58,551 nt of DNA from an uncultured Acidimicrobiales bacterium (GTDB taxonomy: Bacteria; Actinomycetota; Acidimicrobiia; Acidimicrobiales; UBA10347). The stretch spans positions 1 to 58,551 of the forward strand of contig CALKPY010000031.1 in the NCBI GenBank assembly GCA_937991435.1, given 5' to 3'. This document shows positions 24,731 through 33,633 of the stretch, one piece after another. Made by a program: the position numbers and the translations under genes. Under the pieces are notes generated by a model, which saw only the letters and a list, made by a program, of their open reading frames with translations, had not been told where the DNA came from and did no database searches. Positions within the stretch are counted from its first letter, which is position 1, and each line of letters begins with the position of its first letter.

Positions 24731-25945
24731 ATGGCCACTCGCATCGACATTGAGATCACCAGCGACCGCGGAGACGGCACGTTCACGTGGCGTGCCGCTG
24801 GCGCGAAACAACCCAAAGGCGTATTCGCCTCTTCCCTGCTTCCTTCAGGAGCGAGCGTCGGTGACGTTCTGCGGGCAGAGGCCGAGTTCTCCGTCGACGG
24901 ACCCGAGTTGATATCTCTGGCCACGACGAAAGCGCCGAAACAAGACACCGTTGAACGTTTAGAGATGATTGCATCCACCGACAATGTCGGCGGTGTGACA
25001 ACTCACCTGGCTGGCAAGTCTGGTGGTCGAGGGCGCGGCGGAGACCGAGGCCGTGGCGCAGACCGAGGGCGCGGCGCTGACAGAGGCCGCGGTCAGGGCG
25101 GAGACCGCCCCCGAAGCGACGGCCCACGCGGCGATGGCCCACGGGGACAACGCAATGACCGAGGCCGGTCTCGGGGACCGCGTCAATCAAGCGTTCGACC
25201 ATCGCGTACGCACCGTCAAGCCTGGATCGCCAGCCTGCCTGAGGGTCGCCGACCTGTTGCTGAACAGCTCATGCACGAGGGTCGCGATGGCGTGGTCGCT
25301 GCGCTCGAGCGGCAAAATCGAAACGCAGCACGTGAAGGACGCGAACCCATTGATCTCGGACCAATCCTGAAGATCACCGATGAACTCGCGCCTCAGCTCG
25401 AACATGCCGAGTGGCGCGACCAAGCCGATGCCGCAATCGCATCCGCCGATTCGGCCGACCTCCGCGATCTGCGCAAAGTGCATGCCGCTGGCGAAGCCCA
25501 GGCGACTAGCCCTGACGCTGCAGCAGCGCGAACCGCTCTTCGATCAAAAATCGTCGCACGCGCGGACACTGAACAAGCCGCGTGGTCGCGCGAGATCCGC
25601 ACTGCCCTCGATGAGGGGCGTGTGGTGCGGGCGTTGCGTCAAAGCGGCCGGCCGCCCAAGATCGGTGTTCCGTTGCCGCAGGACCTCATTGAGGCCCTCA
25701 CCAAGGCAACCCACGAGGCTCTCGACCCCGACGAAGAGTCAGAGCGCTGGTCAACGGTTATCGATGCCTTGGCTGGGTCTCCGGTTCGCCACTTGATCGA
25801 ACCTGAAGCAAAACTCGAAGATCCCGATGACGATCTACTCGACATGCTCGACCGCCTGGCACATCGCTTGCCTACGATTGCGGCGATGTACGACATCAAG
25901 CCTGAGCCTCGGCGCAGAACACGCCCCGATCGCAACAAGAACTAG
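24731..25945 (+). CDS. RGG-box protein with OB-like N-terminus
   Basis: A 404-residue protein. The first 75 residues look like a small beta-barrel (IDIEITSDRGDGTFTWRAAG and AKQPKGVFASSLLPSGASVGDVLRAEAEF). Then comes an Arg/Gly/Asp-rich low-complexity part, about residues 95-150, with DRGRGADRGRG repeats. The remainder is helical and acidic. RGG boxes bind RNA, so an RNA-associated role such as in transcription, decay or condensates is inferred. No family name is known to me. Start ATG 24731 was chosen over 24695 because the latter adds a non-conserved extension. Confidence 0.65.
   Translation: MATRIDIEITSDRGDGTFTWRAAGAKQPKGVFASSLLPSGASVGDVLRAEAEFSVDGPELISLATTKAPKQDTVERLEMIASTDNVGGVTTHLAGKSGGRGRGGDRGRGADRGRGADRGRGQGGDRPRSDGPRGDGPRGQRNDRGRSRGPRQSSVRPSRTHRQAWIASLPEGRRPVAEQLMHEGRDGVVAALERQNRNAAREGREPIDLGPILKITDELAPQLEHAEWRDQADAAIASADSADLRDLRKVHAAGEAQATSPDAAAARTALRSKIVARADTEQAAWSREIRTALDEGRVVRALRQSGRPPKIGVPLPQDLIEALTKATHEALDPDEESERWSTVIDALAGSPVRHLIEPEAKLEDPDDDLLDMLDRLAHRLPTIAAMYDIKPEPRRRTRPDRNKN
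25043..25096 (+). repeat. 18-base repeats coding for DRGRGx
   Basis: Three imperfect 18-base units (starting GACCGAGG, GACCGAGG, GACAGAGG) encode the Asp-Arg-Gly-Arg-Gly-x steps of the RGG box. Confidence 0.75.
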
Positions 25946-25956
25946 CTACGGAAAGA

Positions 25957-25987
25957 CCTCACACGACCACGATCTGGTCAGGTGAGG
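25957..25987. terminator. Bipartite stem-loop between convergent genes
   Basis: CCTCAC pairs with GTGAGG and inside it GACCA pairs with TGGTC around a five-base loop, with a 2/2 mismatch between. It lies in the gap between the converging RGG gene and GNAT gene, so it could stop both transcripts. There is no T-run, as is usual in high-GC bacteria. Confidence 0.5.
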
Positions 25988-25988
25988 C

Positions 25989-26477
25989 TCAGTTCAGCCG
26001 GCTACTTACCCGCATCAAGCGAGTGACCATGCCAGCGCGCTCAAAGAAGTTTTTGGCCGAGCGATTGCCAGGCAAAACCTGAGATTCAATTTCGACGCAA
26101 CCACGTGCTGTTGCCCAGGCGCGAGCGAAGCCCAAGATGGCGTCGCCTACACCAATCTCGCGCATGTCAGGATGCACATACAGCTCATGAAGCATCGCCA
26201 GCTTGCCGTAGGGGCCCGCCTCGGTCGCGACCAGCGCATATCCAGCTACGGCGTCGCCAACAACGCCTACGAGGCACTGAGCCTTCGCTGTAGCTCCATC
26301 TGCGTTCCGGGCATTCACAAAGGCGGTGTCAATTTCACGGCCACGTGCCTCTGCAATGGCGGCGTCACCACCGCGGGTTCCCGCAGTTTCCGCAATCGCC
26401 AGCCCGCGGAGTGCCTGCAACACAACAAGATCGGCAGTACTTGCCAGCCGAGCGGTGATGAGGTCAGGAGCGAGCAA
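25989..26477 (-). CDS. GNAT N-acetyltransferase
   Basis: A 162-residue acyltransferase. Motif A is in LHELYVHPDMREIGVGDAIL (REIGVG acetyl-CoA loop) and motif B in NFFERAGM. The first part is unremarkable (LASTADLVVLQALRGLAIAE). TTG start at 26477 overlaps the upstream gene by 14 bases; no good Shine-Dalgarno is visible, so the exact start is uncertain. The substrate is unknown. Confidence 0.8.
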   Translation of the reverse strand: MLAPDLITARLASTADLVVLQALRGLAIAETAGTRGGDAAIAEARGREIDTAFVNARNADGATAKAQCLVGVVGDAVAGYALVATEAGPYGKLAMLHELYVHPDMREIGVGDAILGFARAWATARGCVEIESQVLPGNRSAKNFFERAGMVTRLMRVSSRLN

Positions 26478-26898
26478 GACCGTCGAGCCGGTTTTGAGCT
26501 GCGCGAAGCACAGTCACACGTTGTTTATTGGCCCGTTCGTGGGCAATGATCCACCGACACGACGCTTCGTCGCATGCCGCCGTCAAGGCGACAATGTCGC
26601 GTGCGCTAAGACCGTCATATCCGTCGATTGTCGGACCGGACACCGAAGCACTGCGGTCGGCGACGGTGCCAGCCGGCGCGGAGCCGTCAGCACCTGCATG
26701 ACCGGGATCTTCGACGCTGGCTTGACGGCGCACAGAAGCAAGAGCGGCGCGCCCAAGCGACCGGCTGAACTTCATCTGTTTACGGGCAGAAGCCGCGAGT
26801 TCTGGCACGACTGATTTGTAATCGAGGATGAATCCGATCGGCGCAAAAACCGTCAAGTCGACAAAACGTTCGGTCAAGGACCGGTCGTCGGCTGTCAC
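26464..26898 (-). CDS. Conserved-looking actinobacterial protein of unknown function
   Basis: A 144-residue protein with two parts. The first has TERFVDLTVFAPIGFILDYKSVVPELAASARKQMKFSR, partly hydrophobic. The second is separated by an Ala/Ser/Gly linker and has the small helical motif IDGYDGLSARDIVALTAACDEASCRWIIAHERANKQRVTVL, which recurs in many actinobacterial proteins I cannot name. GTG start overlaps the DUF4193 stop as GTGA, so it is translationally coupled to that gene. Confidence 0.6.
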   Translation of the reverse strand: MTADDRSLTERFVDLTVFAPIGFILDYKSVVPELAASARKQMKFSRSLGRAALASVRRQASVEDPGHAGADGSAPAGTVADRSASVSGPTIDGYDGLSARDIVALTAACDEASCRWIIAHERANKQRVTVLRAAQNRLDGLARS

Positions 26899-27416
26899 AG
26901 CATCTCGAGCGACGGACAGTCGCCTACACCTGACGGGCAAGTTGCGGTCGACTTCTTTCCGAACTGACGAGCTGAAACAATCAGGAAGCATCCGTTGCAG
27001 GTCCACTCATTGTCGCGCTTGGGCGCAACATTGTCACCCTCAGTAGCGGTAATAAGCGGGGCGACAACCTTTTGATCGTCGTCTTCTTCTTCTTCTTCTT
27101 CGAGATCGTCGCCTGAGGCAAGCTTGTCTTTGAGAATCATGTCGAGGTCTTCTTCGACGTCATCGGGATCTGGCTCGTCTTCATCGTCTTCGTCGTCGTC
27201 AGCCGCCGCGGCTTTGCCGGCTGGTGCAGCTGCGGCATCGTCGTCGTCTTCGTCTTCGTCTTCGTCCGCGAACTCTTCAACGAAGTCGTCGTCGAAGACG
27301 TCTTCCGCCAAGTCGCCGTCGGGAGCTTCTGCCAGATCGGCGTCATCTTCGGTGTCAGATCCGAGCTCAGGCTCGTCGATCTCAATCTCGTCTTCGTCAG
27401 CAGCAGGCACGGACAT
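26895..27416 (-). CDS. DUF4193 acidic zinc-binding protein
   Basis: A 173-residue protein whose first 120 residues are almost all Asp/Glu/Ala. A compact C-terminal end (VAPKRDNEWTCNGCFLIVSARQFG with CPSGVGDCP) has paired cysteines that would bind zinc. The DUF4193 family is actinobacterial, usually near 100 residues; this one has a longer acidic arm. Such arms mimic nucleic acid or aid charge shielding, but the function is unknown. The coding DNA is a GAT/GAC/GAG-rich repeat tract. Confidence 0.8.
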   Translation of the reverse strand: MSVPAADEDEIEIDEPELGSDTEDDADLAEAPDGDLAEDVFDDDFVEEFADEDEDEDDDDAAAAPAGKAAAADDDEDDEDEPDPDDVEEDLDMILKDKLASGDDLEEEEEEDDDQKVVAPLITATEGDNVAPKRDNEWTCNGCFLIVSARQFGKKSTATCPSGVGDCPSLEML

Positions 27417-27505
27417 CTTCCCTTCGATTGGGTCGCACCGCGGGGACTATAGACACCCAGCACGTGCGAGTGCGGAATCGACGGAAAAAGCCTGTTCGCA
27501 AACAG

Positions 27506-29116
27506 TCATAGCGACTGGTTAGTGCGGCGTTGTTCGGCGCGGCGTTCGGCGTCGAGACGTTCGAGCGACTGCTCTCCGGAGTGATCGACGAACGTCATCA
27601 TCTCGGCGATCGCGTGGTGGCCTGCCTCCTCGGCGATGAGCCGATGCATGTCTTGGCAGACCAACCGATACGCCGGGTGACCTTGTGGTGATGTACGTAA
27701 CTCCAACATGTGCATGGCTTCGCGAGCGTTCATGTCCATCACGAATCGAAGCCGATAGGCCAACGAAACGGCATAGGGCGCATCAGTTGGGAACGGACCG
27801 CGCAACAGCTCATGAAGTTCGGCGGACCGATCCATGACCTCGCGGAACGTACCGGTCACGCCCGCTGCATCTACGGCTTCGGGCATTTCGTAGCCGTGAT
27901 CTGGTTGAAGGGTTTGCCAATCAACAGTCATCATTCGATGTCGTTGCAAATCGCGAAACGCGCCGTAGTCCGCGAGTACATCGAAACGATAGAACGGGCG
28001 CTCAAGCGCGCGCCCCGGTCGATGGCGGCGATTCGTACGTTCGCCCGCATACGCCCGCAATACCGAGACTCGCTCGTCGACCGACATTTGGTGCACCCGC
28101 CGAAGGATCTGATCCTCAGGCAAGTTCAGATGTGGGTACAGCGCCGCAGCGACAACCTTTGCCTCGCCGTCAGGATCAAAATCAAGCAGCCGGACTCGTG
28201 GGCTCGGCTGCGGCTGCTCATCGCCAAAGATCGAGAGCGCAATGTCGCTCGTTGCTCGATGATTAGCCTTGTAGTACTCGCTCGTAGCGACGCCGCGATC
28301 TTCAATATCGACTCTTTTGAGGAACGAAGGTATGACTTTGCGAAGTTCAGTCAGCATGAGATCTGCGTAGCTTCGAGATTCGGCCAAGGGGTGGGTTCGC
28401 ATGCGTAACAGCAATGCCTCGTACGCCTGTCCGCTGGCATAGATGCCTAGGTTCGACAACGATGCGGCTGGCAACATGCCGCGGATCGAATCGAGGGCCT
28501 TGGCTTGGATCGCAGTTCGGTAAACGAAGTCTGAATCACCCGGCTGCTTTGGCGTCTGGGCACGGAAGAACTCTGTTAGTTCGGGTATAAGCGTCGAGTA
28601 GGCCGAGAACATACGGTCCATCTCAGCCACATAACGGGTACCAAGCTCAGACTTGAGCACCCCGGGCGGCCGAAAGTAGCGATACCTTCCACCAAGCCGC
28701 GAGTCATACGCGATGTACCGGGTGCTCTGCTCTAGATACGACATCAGTCGACCCCACTCGAGCACCTTGGTCAACAAGTTCGAGGCTTGTTCACAGGCCA
28801 AATGCACGCCGCCGAGCTGAGCAACTGAGTCATCGCCGTACTCAAAGAACACGCGGTTGTACAGGTCTTCGGCCCGTTCGAGTCCAACCGTCGCATCGAT
28901 TGTGATGTCTCCCTCGATATCGAGGTCGACAACGAACTCGTCAAGAAACAACCGTCGTAACGACTTCGGCGACCGTGAATATCGGGCAAACAGGGCGCCT
29001 TTCACTACTTCAGGAAGATTGACCAGCGCGAACACGGGCTGGTCAAGGTTCGTAAAGTAGCGGCGCAAAATATCCGCTTCGGCCTTGTCAAAGTCTTCGG
29101 CGATGTACGCGCTCAC
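27506..29116 (-). CDS. Two-domain ThyX-like protein
   Basis: A 536-residue protein made of two FAD-dependent thymidylate-synthase-like halves. Half one has WGRLMSYLEQSTRY (residues 121-134), aligning with ThyX RHRxxSxNExSxRY but without its first Arg-His. Half two has RHRMMTVDWQTLQP (392-405), which keeps RHR but loses the Ser-Asn-Glu part. Both halves end in the ThyX pattern around RxxxHxLxLR (YASGQAYEALLLRMRTHPL; MNAREAMHMLELRTSPQGHP). ThyX active sites are built from several subunits, so a composite site is conceivable. Activity cannot be predicted. GTG start; gene lies 82 bases downstream of the DGK-like gene. Confidence 0.8.
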   Translation of the reverse strand: MSAYIAEDFDKAEADILRRYFTNLDQPVFALVNLPEVVKGALFARYSRSPKSLRRLFLDEFVVDLDIEGDITIDATVGLERAEDLYNRVFFEYGDDSVAQLGGVHLACEQASNLLTKVLEWGRLMSYLEQSTRYIAYDSRLGGRYRYFRPPGVLKSELGTRYVAEMDRMFSAYSTLIPELTEFFRAQTPKQPGDSDFVYRTAIQAKALDSIRGMLPAASLSNLGIYASGQAYEALLLRMRTHPLAESRSYADLMLTELRKVIPSFLKRVDIEDRGVATSEYYKANHRATSDIALSIFGDEQPQPSPRVRLLDFDPDGEAKVVAAALYPHLNLPEDQILRRVHQMSVDERVSVLRAYAGERTNRRHRPGRALERPFYRFDVLADYGAFRDLQRHRMMTVDWQTLQPDHGYEMPEAVDAAGVTGTFREVMDRSAELHELLRGPFPTDAPYAVSLAYRLRFVMDMNAREAMHMLELRTSPQGHPAYRLVCQDMHRLIAEEAGHHAIAEMMTFVDHSGEQSLERLDAERRAEQRRTNQSL

Positions 29117-29198
29117 AGGTGCACGACTCTACGTGGCCCAGCCCTCCGAGTCGGACATACCAGCACGACGACACGATTCCTGTTTGATTCGAGCGCCA

Positions 29199-29810
29199 TC
29201 ACGGCAGTGCCACCAATGCCACACCTTGCTCGACGGTGCAGCGAACTTGCGTGGCACTGCCAGCAGTTTGACCATCGATAGAGATGCGTCGCGGGCGCTC
29301 AAAGCTCAGCTCCACCGTCGCCCTTCGGCTAACCGTAATGGCGGGGTGAGGTACGTGAGTTCCGGTCGGGCTGCGCCGCATGGCTTGCCACAATTGCCTT
29401 GCTCCCATATCAAAGGCCACAACGTCTGCAAGACCGTCACCGGGGTGCGCCCGCGGACCAATGTTTCGGTTGCCGATCCAGGCAGCATTCATCACCGCAT
29501 GTACGGGTCGGTCCCTTACCCAGCGACCGATGACAACGTGTGCAGCAGCCAGCTCCGGCGTGTGCCCATCGAGCTCGACTCGGATCAGGTCGACGGGCAC
29601 GACATGGGACTGCCGAGATTGACCCGAGACACGAGACGCACCGTCACCCGAAATGCCGAGCGTGCGGGCAAGATCACCGCCAGTAAGCCAAATGGGCTCA
29701 GCTCCTCCACCGTCGCGGACCCATGATGCGAACGATCGATCATCAGTAAAAGTGTGGGCAGCTGCGCTGACACGCTGCGGAGCTCCCCACTCAGCGCCAC
29801 GTTCAATCAT
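29199..29810 (-). CDS. Truncated diacylglycerol-kinase/YegS-like protein
   Basis: A 203-residue protein that matches the later part of DAGK/YegS proteins: a TGGDLARTLGISGDGA segment like the GTGNDLARTLGIP motif, then the beta-rich C-terminal domain (AVMNAAWIGNRNIGPRAHPGDGLADVVAFD, then ISIDGQ). The upstream third that carries the GGDGT nucleotide loop is missing. It therefore may not be a kinase. Its ATG overlaps the helY stop by eight bases. Alternatively it could be a lipid-binding remnant that works with a separate subunit. Confidence 0.7.
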   Translation of the reverse strand: MIERGAEWGAPQRVSAAAHTFTDDRSFASWVRDGGGAEPIWLTGGDLARTLGISGDGASRVSGQSRQSHVVPVDLIRVELDGHTPELAAAHVVIGRWVRDRPVHAVMNAAWIGNRNIGPRAHPGDGLADVVAFDMGARQLWQAMRRSPTGTHVPHPAITVSRRATVELSFERPRRISIDGQTAGSATQVRCTVEQGVALVALP

Positions 29811-32418
29811 CGCCGGGTTTGTCGTGTTCGTGGTCTAGCCCGTCTTCGTCGGTCCAGCTCGCTGCGACATGGCGCGAGCTTCGGATCACATCGCGATCGA
29901 TGCACTGAGCCGCCTGCTCGGCAACTTCGCTCAAGGCACCGTCTGCGACTTGGGCTACCTGTCGACACAGATCAGCGACTTGGCGCACGTTACGCACGAA
30001 ATCGCCGCCCCGCAGCTCTTCGTCGAGCACATCGGCGAGTGGATCGCCCATCGCCCAGCGATAGACAATGTCGGCCAATCCGGGATCGGGCCGCCGCGTG
30101 AGCACTTCGCTCAGATGTTTTGTCTCCTGCAACGTGAGCGCATCTGCGGCTCGTTGCAGGTTCATGATCGCTGCACGCGTGTTCCGGGTCGGCCAACGAA
30201 AGGCTGGGCCGGCGCCCGTTCCGCGTTTCTCGTAGCTCAGGCTCGACAGCGCCGCCGCGAGCTCCGGCGGTTCGAGACCAACGAGCATCCCTTCTGCGAT
30301 CGCAGTGGCCAAAACGGCTTCGCCTTCGCCAAAGACGCCCATCAGGAGCATGCCCTTCGAGGTCAAGCGCCAATCTTCGACAAAACCCAGGTGGGTGAGA
30401 ACCTCGACTACTGCGTCGAACTCATCGGTCAGGGCTTGATCCTTGCGTCGTGAGCGCCGCTGGCGCTTGGCGAGCGCTCGATCGAGCCGTTCCGATTCGC
30501 GCAGCGCGGCGAGATGCTCGTCGAGCCGTGGACAGCCGCCCACGCCAGTCTCGATGAGACCGTCGGTGCCCAACGAGGCGACTTCGCGACCCAACCGCTT
30601 GACGAGTTCACGATCGTTTGGGTCGCCAGCGACCGCGGCACGTATCGATTCGCCTATAGCCAAGGGAGACGGCAGGGTTCCCGTGCGCCACTCCCCGATT
30701 CGAGCGCCAGCGTCGACCGATCGAACGACCACACCACCCGATCGGTGAGCAACCGAGACAACCACACCGACCTTGGCTTTAGGCAGCCTGATTACGTCTC
30801 CGGGCCGCAGTTGGCCCAGCTCTTCGTCGGCGGCCCAAGCCGTGCCATCGTGTTTCCAGGCACGCACGTCACCTCGGTCACAAATCAGCGCGGCCTCGAT
30901 CGTGTCGCGTTGCTTGTCGAGTGCCGCAACATCGGCGGCCAGGCGGTCGATCAGTTCAGTCCGCTGATACTGAGCAAAGGATCTGCGCATGGCATCGCGT
31001 GCGCTGTCTGCATCAAATCGATGCACGAGGTTGGCGACCATGTTGTAGTTCGGCGTAAAGGCCGAACGCAGCGGAAAGTCCCGGCTCAGAACCAGTTCAG
31101 CGACTTCTTGCACATCCATTCGGGGTCCCCAGCACAGAACCGACGTCCCTTGGTCGTCAAGCCCACGCCGACCAGCACGACCGCTCAGCTGCGTGTACTC
31201 GAGCGGTGTCAGCAGCTCATGGGTGTCGCCGTTGAACTTAACCAAACGGTCGAGCACGACGGTGCGGGCGGGAAGATTCACTCCCAGCGCCAGGGTCTCG
31301 GTCGCAAAAACTACCTTGATCAAGCCAAGCTCAAATGCATGCTCGGTGGCTTCTTTAACTGCGGGAATAAGGCCCGCGTGATGGACCGCAATGCCGCATT
31401 CGAAGGCAGCCGACCAGCGATCTAGCTCAAGCGCGTACCAGTCGTCGTCATCAAGAAATCCGAGATGCTCGTTTATTAGGTCGAGTAGTGCGTCAGCTTC
31501 GTCATCGGTGGTGTAGACCGCCCGGGCTTTTGCGAACTGATCCAGAGCGTCGTCGCAGCCTTTACGCGAGAAGATGAACCAGATGATCGGTCCGAGGTCG
31601 TCGTCAATCAGGTCATCGACGAGGTCAATGCGTTTGGGCGCTGACCAAGCCCCCTCGGGTCGATCGCTCTTAGGCCGACCGCCTCGCTCGCCACTCCGTC
31701 CGCCCGACCGTTGCCCCGACGATGATCGGCGTGCTTTGGGTTGTGCTGTTAGGCGCCGGGCCGCAGGGCTCAGTCCTTTGCCCTTGGTTAGATCCATCAC
31801 TTCGACTTCGCGTCGGTCCCGATGGGTGGCAGCAATGCGATGTTCCAAAGGAACGGCGCGCTCGTATGCGACCACGAGTTCGGTCGCTCCGCGCACGGAT
31901 CTCAACCACCCCGCGAACTCTTCAAGGTTCGACACAGTGGCAGACAGCGAGACAGTGCGAACATGCTGCGGAAGGTGCAGCAACACTTCTTCCCAGACCG
32001 GTCCTCGGTGGCGATCCTGGAGGTAATGCACCTCGTCAAGCACAACCCAACCGACTGAATTGAGACCTGCGCTCTGCTCGTAGAGCATGTTGCGCAACAC
32101 TTCAGTTGTCATTACGACTATTGCGCTGTCACCGCGTATCGAGGTATCGCCAGTGAGCAGACCAACATTGTCATCGCCAAATCGACCGCAAAAATCTCGG
32201 TACTTCTGGTTCGCGAGAGCTTTGATTGGCGATGTATAAAAGGCGCGCTTTCCGTCGTTGACAGCCTGACGCAACGCATGTTCTGCGACCACGGTTTTGC
32301 CGGAACCTGTCGGGGCGGCAACCAACACACTGCGTCGTGCGTCTATGACCTCACACGCTTGACGCTGAAACGGGTCCAGTTCAAATGTGGCGTCGGTACT
32401 GAGATCGACGGAAGTCAC
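29803..32418 (-). CDS. helY: Ski2/HelY-like DEVH-box RNA helicase
   Basis: An 871-residue helicase. Walker A is APTGSGKT (35-42), DEVH at 128-131, SATVSNLEEFAGWL is motif III, and the second RecA domain has FATETLALGVNLPARTVV and QLSGRAGRRGLDDQG. The C-terminal part is the winged/ratchet and arch-like region of the Ski2 class. It probably unwinds RNA in processing or decay. A Gly/Ser/Arg-rich insert (RRSSSGQRSGGRSGERGG, near residue 250) lies between the two RecA domains. I used GTG at 32418, which overlaps the tatC stop, not the longer frame. Confidence 0.9.
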   Translation of the reverse strand: MTSVDLSTDATFELDPFQRQACEVIDARRSVLVAAPTGSGKTVVAEHALRQAVNDGKRAFYTSPIKALANQKYRDFCGRFGDDNVGLLTGDTSIRGDSAIVVMTTEVLRNMLYEQSAGLNSVGWVVLDEVHYLQDRHRGPVWEEVLLHLPQHVRTVSLSATVSNLEEFAGWLRSVRGATELVVAYERAVPLEHRIAATHRDRREVEVMDLTKGKGLSPAARRLTAQPKARRSSSGQRSGGRSGERGGRPKSDRPEGAWSAPKRIDLVDDLIDDDLGPIIWFIFSRKGCDDALDQFAKARAVYTTDDEADALLDLINEHLGFLDDDDWYALELDRWSAAFECGIAVHHAGLIPAVKEATEHAFELGLIKVVFATETLALGVNLPARTVVLDRLVKFNGDTHELLTPLEYTQLSGRAGRRGLDDQGTSVLCWGPRMDVQEVAELVLSRDFPLRSAFTPNYNMVANLVHRFDADSARDAMRRSFAQYQRTELIDRLAADVAALDKQRDTIEAALICDRGDVRAWKHDGTAWAADEELGQLRPGDVIRLPKAKVGVVVSVAHRSGGVVVRSVDAGARIGEWRTGTLPSPLAIGESIRAAVAGDPNDRELVKRLGREVASLGTDGLIETGVGGCPRLDEHLAALRESERLDRALAKRQRRSRRKDQALTDEFDAVVEVLTHLGFVEDWRLTSKGMLLMGVFGEGEAVLATAIAEGMLVGLEPPELAAALSSLSYEKRGTGAGPAFRWPTRNTRAAIMNLQRAADALTLQETKHLSEVLTRRPDPGLADIVYRWAMGDPLADVLDEELRGGDFVRNVRQVADLCRQVAQVADGALSEVAEQAAQCIDRDVIRSSRHVAASWTDEDGLDHEHDKPGDD

Positions 32419-33203
32419 CCGATGTTCGAAGCGGCGTTGTCGACGGTCTCGTTTTGGCGTCGCTGACGCCACCACCCGAACAGAATTGAGACTTCGTAGA
32501 AGAAATACATAGGGCCAGAAAGAACAAGAAGCGTGATTGGATCACCACTAGGGGTCAATACGGCTACAAGCGCCACGATGCCCACGATTGCGAACCGGCG
32601 CCCTGCCCGAAGCATGGCGTTGTCAACAATTCCGAGCAGTTGCAAGAAGATAAGGATGATCGGAAACTCAAACCCGATGCCGAAACCGATCATCATCTTG
32701 ACGACAAAGCCGATGTATTGACTTGGCTGATACAGATTGATGAAGTCGGGCCCGCCGACATCGACGAGAAACTCGAGTGCCCGGGGCAGACTCCAGTAAG
32801 CCAATGCAGCGCCAAGAGCGAACAGCAAAAACGACGCAACGACAAAGACGAGGCCCGACCGTCGCTCATGTTTGTAGAGACCCGGCGCAATGAACCGCCA
32901 CACCTGCCAGAGCACGACGGGCATGGCGAATGCGATGCCGGTGTAGCCAGACACGGTCAAACGCACCGAGAACGGTTCCAGCGGACTCGTGGCAAGCAAC
33001 CTGCACCCTTCCTCGAATCCGCTTTCGATGTTCAACTTGCAGTACGGGTCAAGCAAGAAGTCGAGAATTTGGCGGTAGAAGATCCACGCAACGATGGCGG
33101 CGATCGCAATGGCGATGACCGAGATCACGACGCGGCGCCGCAACTCTGTCAGGTGCTCGATCAAGCTCATGCGACCATCGGCCGCCTCTATCTGCGGCGT
33201 CAC
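32415..33203 (-). CDS. tatC: Sec-independent translocase TatC
   Basis: A 262-residue six-helix membrane protein that recognises twin-arginine signal peptides. The signature is MSLIEHLTELRRRVVISVIA at the N-terminus, FIAPGLYKHERR in the second cytoplasmic loop, and FEFPIILIFLQLLGI and LTPSGDP later. GTG start overlaps the tatB stop as GTGA. Confidence 0.95.
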   Translation of the reverse strand: MTPQIEAADGRMSLIEHLTELRRRVVISVIAIAIAAIVAWIFYRQILDFLLDPYCKLNIESGFEEGCRLLATSPLEPFSVRLTVSGYTGIAFAMPVVLWQVWRFIAPGLYKHERRSGLVFVVASFLLFALGAALAYWSLPRALEFLVDVGGPDFINLYQPSQYIGFVVKMMIGFGIGFEFPIILIFLQLLGIVDNAMLRAGRRFAIVGIVALVAVLTPSGDPITLLVLSGPMYFFYEVSILFGWWRQRRQNETVDNAASNIG

Positions 33204-33556
33204 TCTTCCTCGTCGCTGCGATCACGCGTGTTCAGTGGTGACAAGGCCTGACTCATCTCGGCGCTGGTTCCGTTGATGTCAGCCTGAGCCGCTTCAGCTG
33301 CTACATCTTTCGATGCTGCCTTGGATTTCAGGTCGAACGGGTCGGCGACGATTCCGTCGGCGTTGGGCGCGTTGGCAATCAGCGAGTCAGGCCGAGCTGC
33401 GGCCTCGAGTTCTGTTTGAAATCCTTTGGCGATCGATCGCAGCTGCGAAACCGTCTGGCCGACCTGTCGAGCAACCTCAGGAAGCCGGGTAGGACCGAGC
33501 ACGACCAGAGCAACGAGCAAAATGACGCCCAGCTCCCAGCCGCCAATATTCAACAT
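33200..33556 (-). CDS. tatB: TatB-type twin-arginine translocase subunit
   Basis: A 118-residue protein with one N-terminal transmembrane helix, a short amphipathic helix and a long acidic tail. IGGWELGVILLVALVVLGPTRLPEVARQVG resembles TatB (Glu at position 8, VLGPxRLPE) more than TatA (FGAKKLP). A separate TatA is not in the window, so it may act alone with TatC or TatA may be elsewhere. Confidence 0.85.
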   Translation of the reverse strand: MLNIGGWELGVILLVALVVLGPTRLPEVARQVGQTVSQLRSIAKGFQTELEAAARPDSLIANAPNADGIVADPFDLKSKAASKDVAAEAAQADINGTSAEMSQALSPLNTRDRSDEEE

Positions 33557-33633
33557 GCGACGATCTTACCGGTCGTCTGTCACCGCCGATCAGACTTCAG
33601 CACGAGAGGTGCCGCTGCGAACCGCATGTTTGG

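Noticed and set aside
25040..25110. Possible CRISPR-like repeat cluster
   Set aside because: Repeats are in-frame 18-base codon steps without spacers.
27124..27522. Ser-rich plus-strand ORF
   Set aside because: It is the reverse of the Asp/Glu-coding repeat of DUF4193, so it is a composition artefact.
29117..29198. Small RNA or leader before the ThyX-like gene
   Set aside because: The 82-base gap shows no stem-loop or promoter strong enough to support one.
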